A stretch of DNA of 6,565 bases from a bacterium. GTDB lineage: Bacteria; UBA9089; CG2-30-40-21; SBAY01. The number at the start of each line of letters is the position of its first letter. Position 1 is the stretch's first letter. Both the position numbers and the translations under genes were made by a program. The DNA lies in assembly GCA_030018635.1 (NCBI GenBank), contig JASEHU010000122.1, forward strand, positions 1-6,565. The letters are read 5' to 3'. The notes below the pieces were generated by a model. It was not told the origin of the DNA. It did not search any database and worked only from the letters and a program-made list of their open reading frames with translations. Below are positions 4,680 through 6,565 of this stretch, piece after piece.

Positions 4680-6306
4680 ATTCTTTGATTTTCCCCTTAA
4701 TAATATTTAACTTTTCAATATTATTATTTATTTGTAACTGTTCTTTTTTCTTGTTTTTGATTTCTTCTTCTAATGTTTTAATTCCACTATTCAGATTTGT
4801 TAGATTATCATATAGTTTCTTTTGTTTAGTCTGTATCGTCATGTCGCTTTCGGGTTTTGGAACTTTATCTGGTTTTATGCCATAATGCGACCTCAACTCT
4901 TCAATAATTACATGAAGTTTATTTTCTATCCGCTCAGAATATTCAGGTTTCAACTGATTTTCTAATTCAATTATTTTCTTATTAATCTCAATTATCTCCT
5001 CTTGAATCTTTTTAATCTTATTGTCTACAACTTGTGTTTTATAGTCTATCAGGTCTTTAAGGTTCGACCTTCCAATTCTATCAGTCTCGTCAATATGTGA
5101 AAAAACAACATCATCTATTTCTTCCTGGAATTTTTTATCTAAATTATTACATAATATCTCTAAGTAATTTTGAGGTATGCAGTTAACTCGCTCTACTTTT
5201 AACATGTCTGGCGTATCCATCAAATTCATAGGATACCTACTACCATCCAACCACTCGATTTCTGCATAAAAATTATTTGCTAACTTGTTCTTCCTAAATT
5301 TTTCATCATTCAAAAATGAAAAATATTTACAGTTCTTAGAACTTCCTAATAAACCAAGCATTTCGGCCAATGCACTTTTCCCTTTACCCTTGTTACCAAT
5401 TATTGCCACAAGACCAGAATTAAACTCAATATCGTTATTAAACCAAATATCCTTATGTGTTGCTTTAGGTTCTTTTTTAACCGAGATTTTTCCAATATAC
5501 CTTGTCTTATTTTTATTAACTACTCCTAATTTAGGAGGCATTTCGCCGATATACACCCTATCTTCAGGTTCGCGGACAATCTGCTTAAGACCTTCAAATG
5601 TTGGATCAGCCTTTATCCAACAAGTTGACTTCAATTCATAATTTCTAATATTATGATTGTCTGAACAAATTATCATCGGATAAATTCTTTTAATTGATGG
5701 AAAAACATGCTGATGGTACTCTTTCAAATCATCAACCTTACCCATCTCAAAAATATCAACATTTGAAGCGACTTCTTCCTTTTGAGCTTCTTTATACGGT
5801 AAAGCATTTGTGATTTTTTCAATAGAATTAGCTTTTGAACCAGCATGAATAGTAATAATGCCTCCTAACTTTTGTATTGCTCCAGTAACTTCTTTAAGAT
5901 CGCAATATACTTTATCATCACCCTTTTTCTCCACCTGATCAGGCGTGAATTGAAATTTACCCTGTAATTCTATCCAAGCATTCTCTAATTTAAAAGTATC
6001 AGAATCCTGTGGAAATATACCTATAAAATGAATAGATTCGCTTCCACCTAATTCCGATCGCAATTCTATACCTGCCAAAATAGTCAAATCATCTCCTGCT
6101 AATTGTCGCAACTTATTTATTCTTGTAACATCAATAATATGGTGATCTGTAATTGCGACAACACAAATATTACTTTCTTTTAATTTCTCAATAATTGCCT
6201 CATTTGTAATGCTTTTATCTTCATAATCATAGGAAGATGGCGTATGAATATGTAAATCCCACTTTTTCCATTCTGAGCCTTTTGGATATTTTGTATGATC
6301 AGCCAT
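4663..6306 (-). CDS. PHP-domain phosphoesterase fused to SMC-like ATPase (TrlF / Ppl type), N-terminal half
   Basis: I start this at ATG 6306-6304 (547 residues), not at an earlier ATG at 6414 that would overlap hsdS by about 100 bases. The 6306 start sits one base after the HsdS stop and has GGGGGGAG just upstream, and family members begin near KGSEWKKWDLHIHTPSS. Residues 1-250 form a PHP metal-dependent phosphoesterase domain with its ligand motifs in place: DLHIH (17-21), TDHH (53-56), GIE (79-81), His154 and SDNH (215-218). Walker A is GNKGKGKS (304-311), followed by IPQNYLE (377-383), a Q-loop-like segment. Residues 425-547 are coiled coil and end at TGA 4665-4663, mid-arm. Signature, Walker B and H-loop are in the next frame downstream, so this half alone cannot make a complete ATP site. 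PHP-SMC proteins of this kind include single-gene anti-phage systems reported as Ppl, and the hsdS neighbour supports a defence role. The substrate is unknown, and DNA or RNA cleavage is inferred from the fold. Confidence 0.88.
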   Translation of the reverse strand: MADHTKYPKGSEWKKWDLHIHTPSSYDYEDKSITNEAIIEKLKESNICVVAITDHHIIDVTRINKLRQLAGDDLTILAGIELRSELGGSESIHFIGIFPQDSDTFKLENAWIELQGKFQFTPDQVEKKGDDKVYCDLKEVTGAIQKLGGIITIHAGSKANSIEKITNALPYKEAQKEEVASNVDIFEMGKVDDLKEYHQHVFPSIKRIYPMIICSDNHNIRNYELKSTCWIKADPTFEGLKQIVREPEDRVYIGEMPPKLGVVNKNKTRYIGKISVKKEPKATHKDIWFNNDIEFNSGLVAIIGNKGKGKSALAEMLGLLGSSKNCKYFSFLNDEKFRKNKLANNFYAEIEWLDGSRYPMNLMDTPDMLKVERVNCIPQNYLEILCNNLDKKFQEEIDDVVFSHIDETDRIGRSNLKDLIDYKTQVVDNKIKKIQEEIIEINKKIIELENQLKPEYSERIENKLHVIIEELRSHYGIKPDKVPKPESDMTIQTKQKKLYDNLTNLNSGIKTLEEEIKNKKKEQLQINNNIEKLNIIKGKIKEFENRL

Positions 6307-6307
6307 T

Positions 6308-6565
6308 TTACTCCCCCCAAACTTCTTGAATTTTATCTTTGATTTTTGCTTCAAAGATTTTGATGAGTTTTTTGTTGGCATTGATGATTTTTTGTTCGGA
6401 TTCGATTTGAGCAACGATTTCCTGCTGGACAGATAATGAAGGAAGGGGAATCCTCAATTCCTGTACATCTTTTTGATTTATGCTTGGATATGATCCCTTT
6501 CCCATCCGATCAATCATTTGTTTTTGTAAATATTCACCAAAAAACTGGGAATATACAAATTGGGG
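6308..6565 (-). CDS. hsdS: Type I restriction specificity (HsdS-type) domain, C-terminal 85 residues
   Basis: The frame is open from the right edge to TAA at 6310-6308, so the N-terminal part is outside. It reads GKGSYPSINQKDVQEL, then RIPLPSLSVQQEIVAQIE. This is the end of a target-recognition domain (GS-x-P-x-IN ... IPLPxLxxQxxIV) followed by the conserved helix that spaces the two recognition domains (EQKIINANKKLIKIFEAKI), ending in EVWGE. Such a C-terminus belongs to the S subunit that tells a type I methylase/nuclease complex which DNA sequence to bind. It also occurs in HsdM-HsdS fusions, and the window cannot tell which this is. An internal Met at 6517 is not a real start, because conserved sequence continues upstream of it. 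One base separates it from the PHP-ATPase, whose ribosome binding site lies within its last codons, so the two are co-translated in one operon. Confidence 0.85.
   Translation of the reverse strand, partial: PQFVYSQFFGEYLQKQMIDRMGKGSYPSINQKDVQELRIPLPSLSVQQEIVAQIESEQKIINANKKLIKIFEAKIKDKIQEVWGE

Noticed and set aside
4650..4680. Programmed frameshifting at the PHP-ATPase junction (A7 run at 4650-4656; TTA TGA before it)
   Set aside because: The A7 run lies after the zero-frame stop, so ribosomes would not reach it. The shift needed at or before TGA is +1, and there is no slippery site or closely spaced internal Shine-Dalgarno as in prfB. An indel or a coupled TTG start is simpler.
6304..6414. 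Longer start for the PHP-ATPase at 6414
   Set aside because: The extra 36 residues are read in the second frame of the conserved hsdS end and are low-complexity Lys/Ser. The start at 6306 has its own ribosome binding site and fits the usual family N-terminus.

Overview
The window looks like an accessory, defence-island type stretch from an AT-rich bacterium. All supported genes lie on the minus strand. Strong AGGAGG-type ribosome binding sites and a clean sigma-70-like promoter point to a bacterium, but nothing here names the lineage. The AlbA_2 and Fic stretch is visibly less AT-rich than the PHP/ATPase genes (two sampled 60-base lines: about 45% GC at 1201-1260, about 25% at 4981-5040). The parts therefore probably have different histories.

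Layout, read right to left in the direction of transcription. At 6308-6565 is the C-terminal end of a type I restriction specificity (HsdS-type) domain, cut by the window edge. One base later begins a PHP-phosphoesterase/SMC-like ATPase of the TrlF / 'Ppl' type, split between two reading frames: PHP domain and Walker A at 4663-6306, then signature motif, Walker B and H-loop at 3414-4679. The halves overlap by 17 bases and lie in different frames. Eight bases after the second half begins a 118-bp sequence (3288-3405) that recurs without a mismatch, in the same orientation, at 738-855. Between the copies lie a complete class II Fic protein (2078-3172), a spacer with an operator-like palindrome (1981-2047), and a broken AlbA_2-domain gene (959-1923) with a frameshift and apparently no central ATPase domain. 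Beyond the second repeat are an HsdS-like peptide remnant, an isolated squalene/phytoene synthase piece (443-700), a strong promoter (311-340) and the start of an unrecognised Lys/Glu-rich protein (1-264).

The genes probably work together only loosely. A type I restriction-modification operon seems to have gathered a PHP-ATPase defence gene directly behind hsdS, and a Fic/AlbA_2 cassette bracketed by direct repeats. The left third is decayed: truncated and frameshifted genes, short repeats and gene fragments.

The points most worth following are: (1) whether the split PHP-SMC ATPase is a working two-subunit enzyme or a frameshifted gene; (2) the perfect 118-bp direct repeats bracketing the Fic/AlbA_2 cassette, with sharp edges and a hairpin at one edge; and (3) the three-half-site TTGTGTGCCA operator. 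No rRNA, tRNA, CRISPR array or recognisable transposase was seen.
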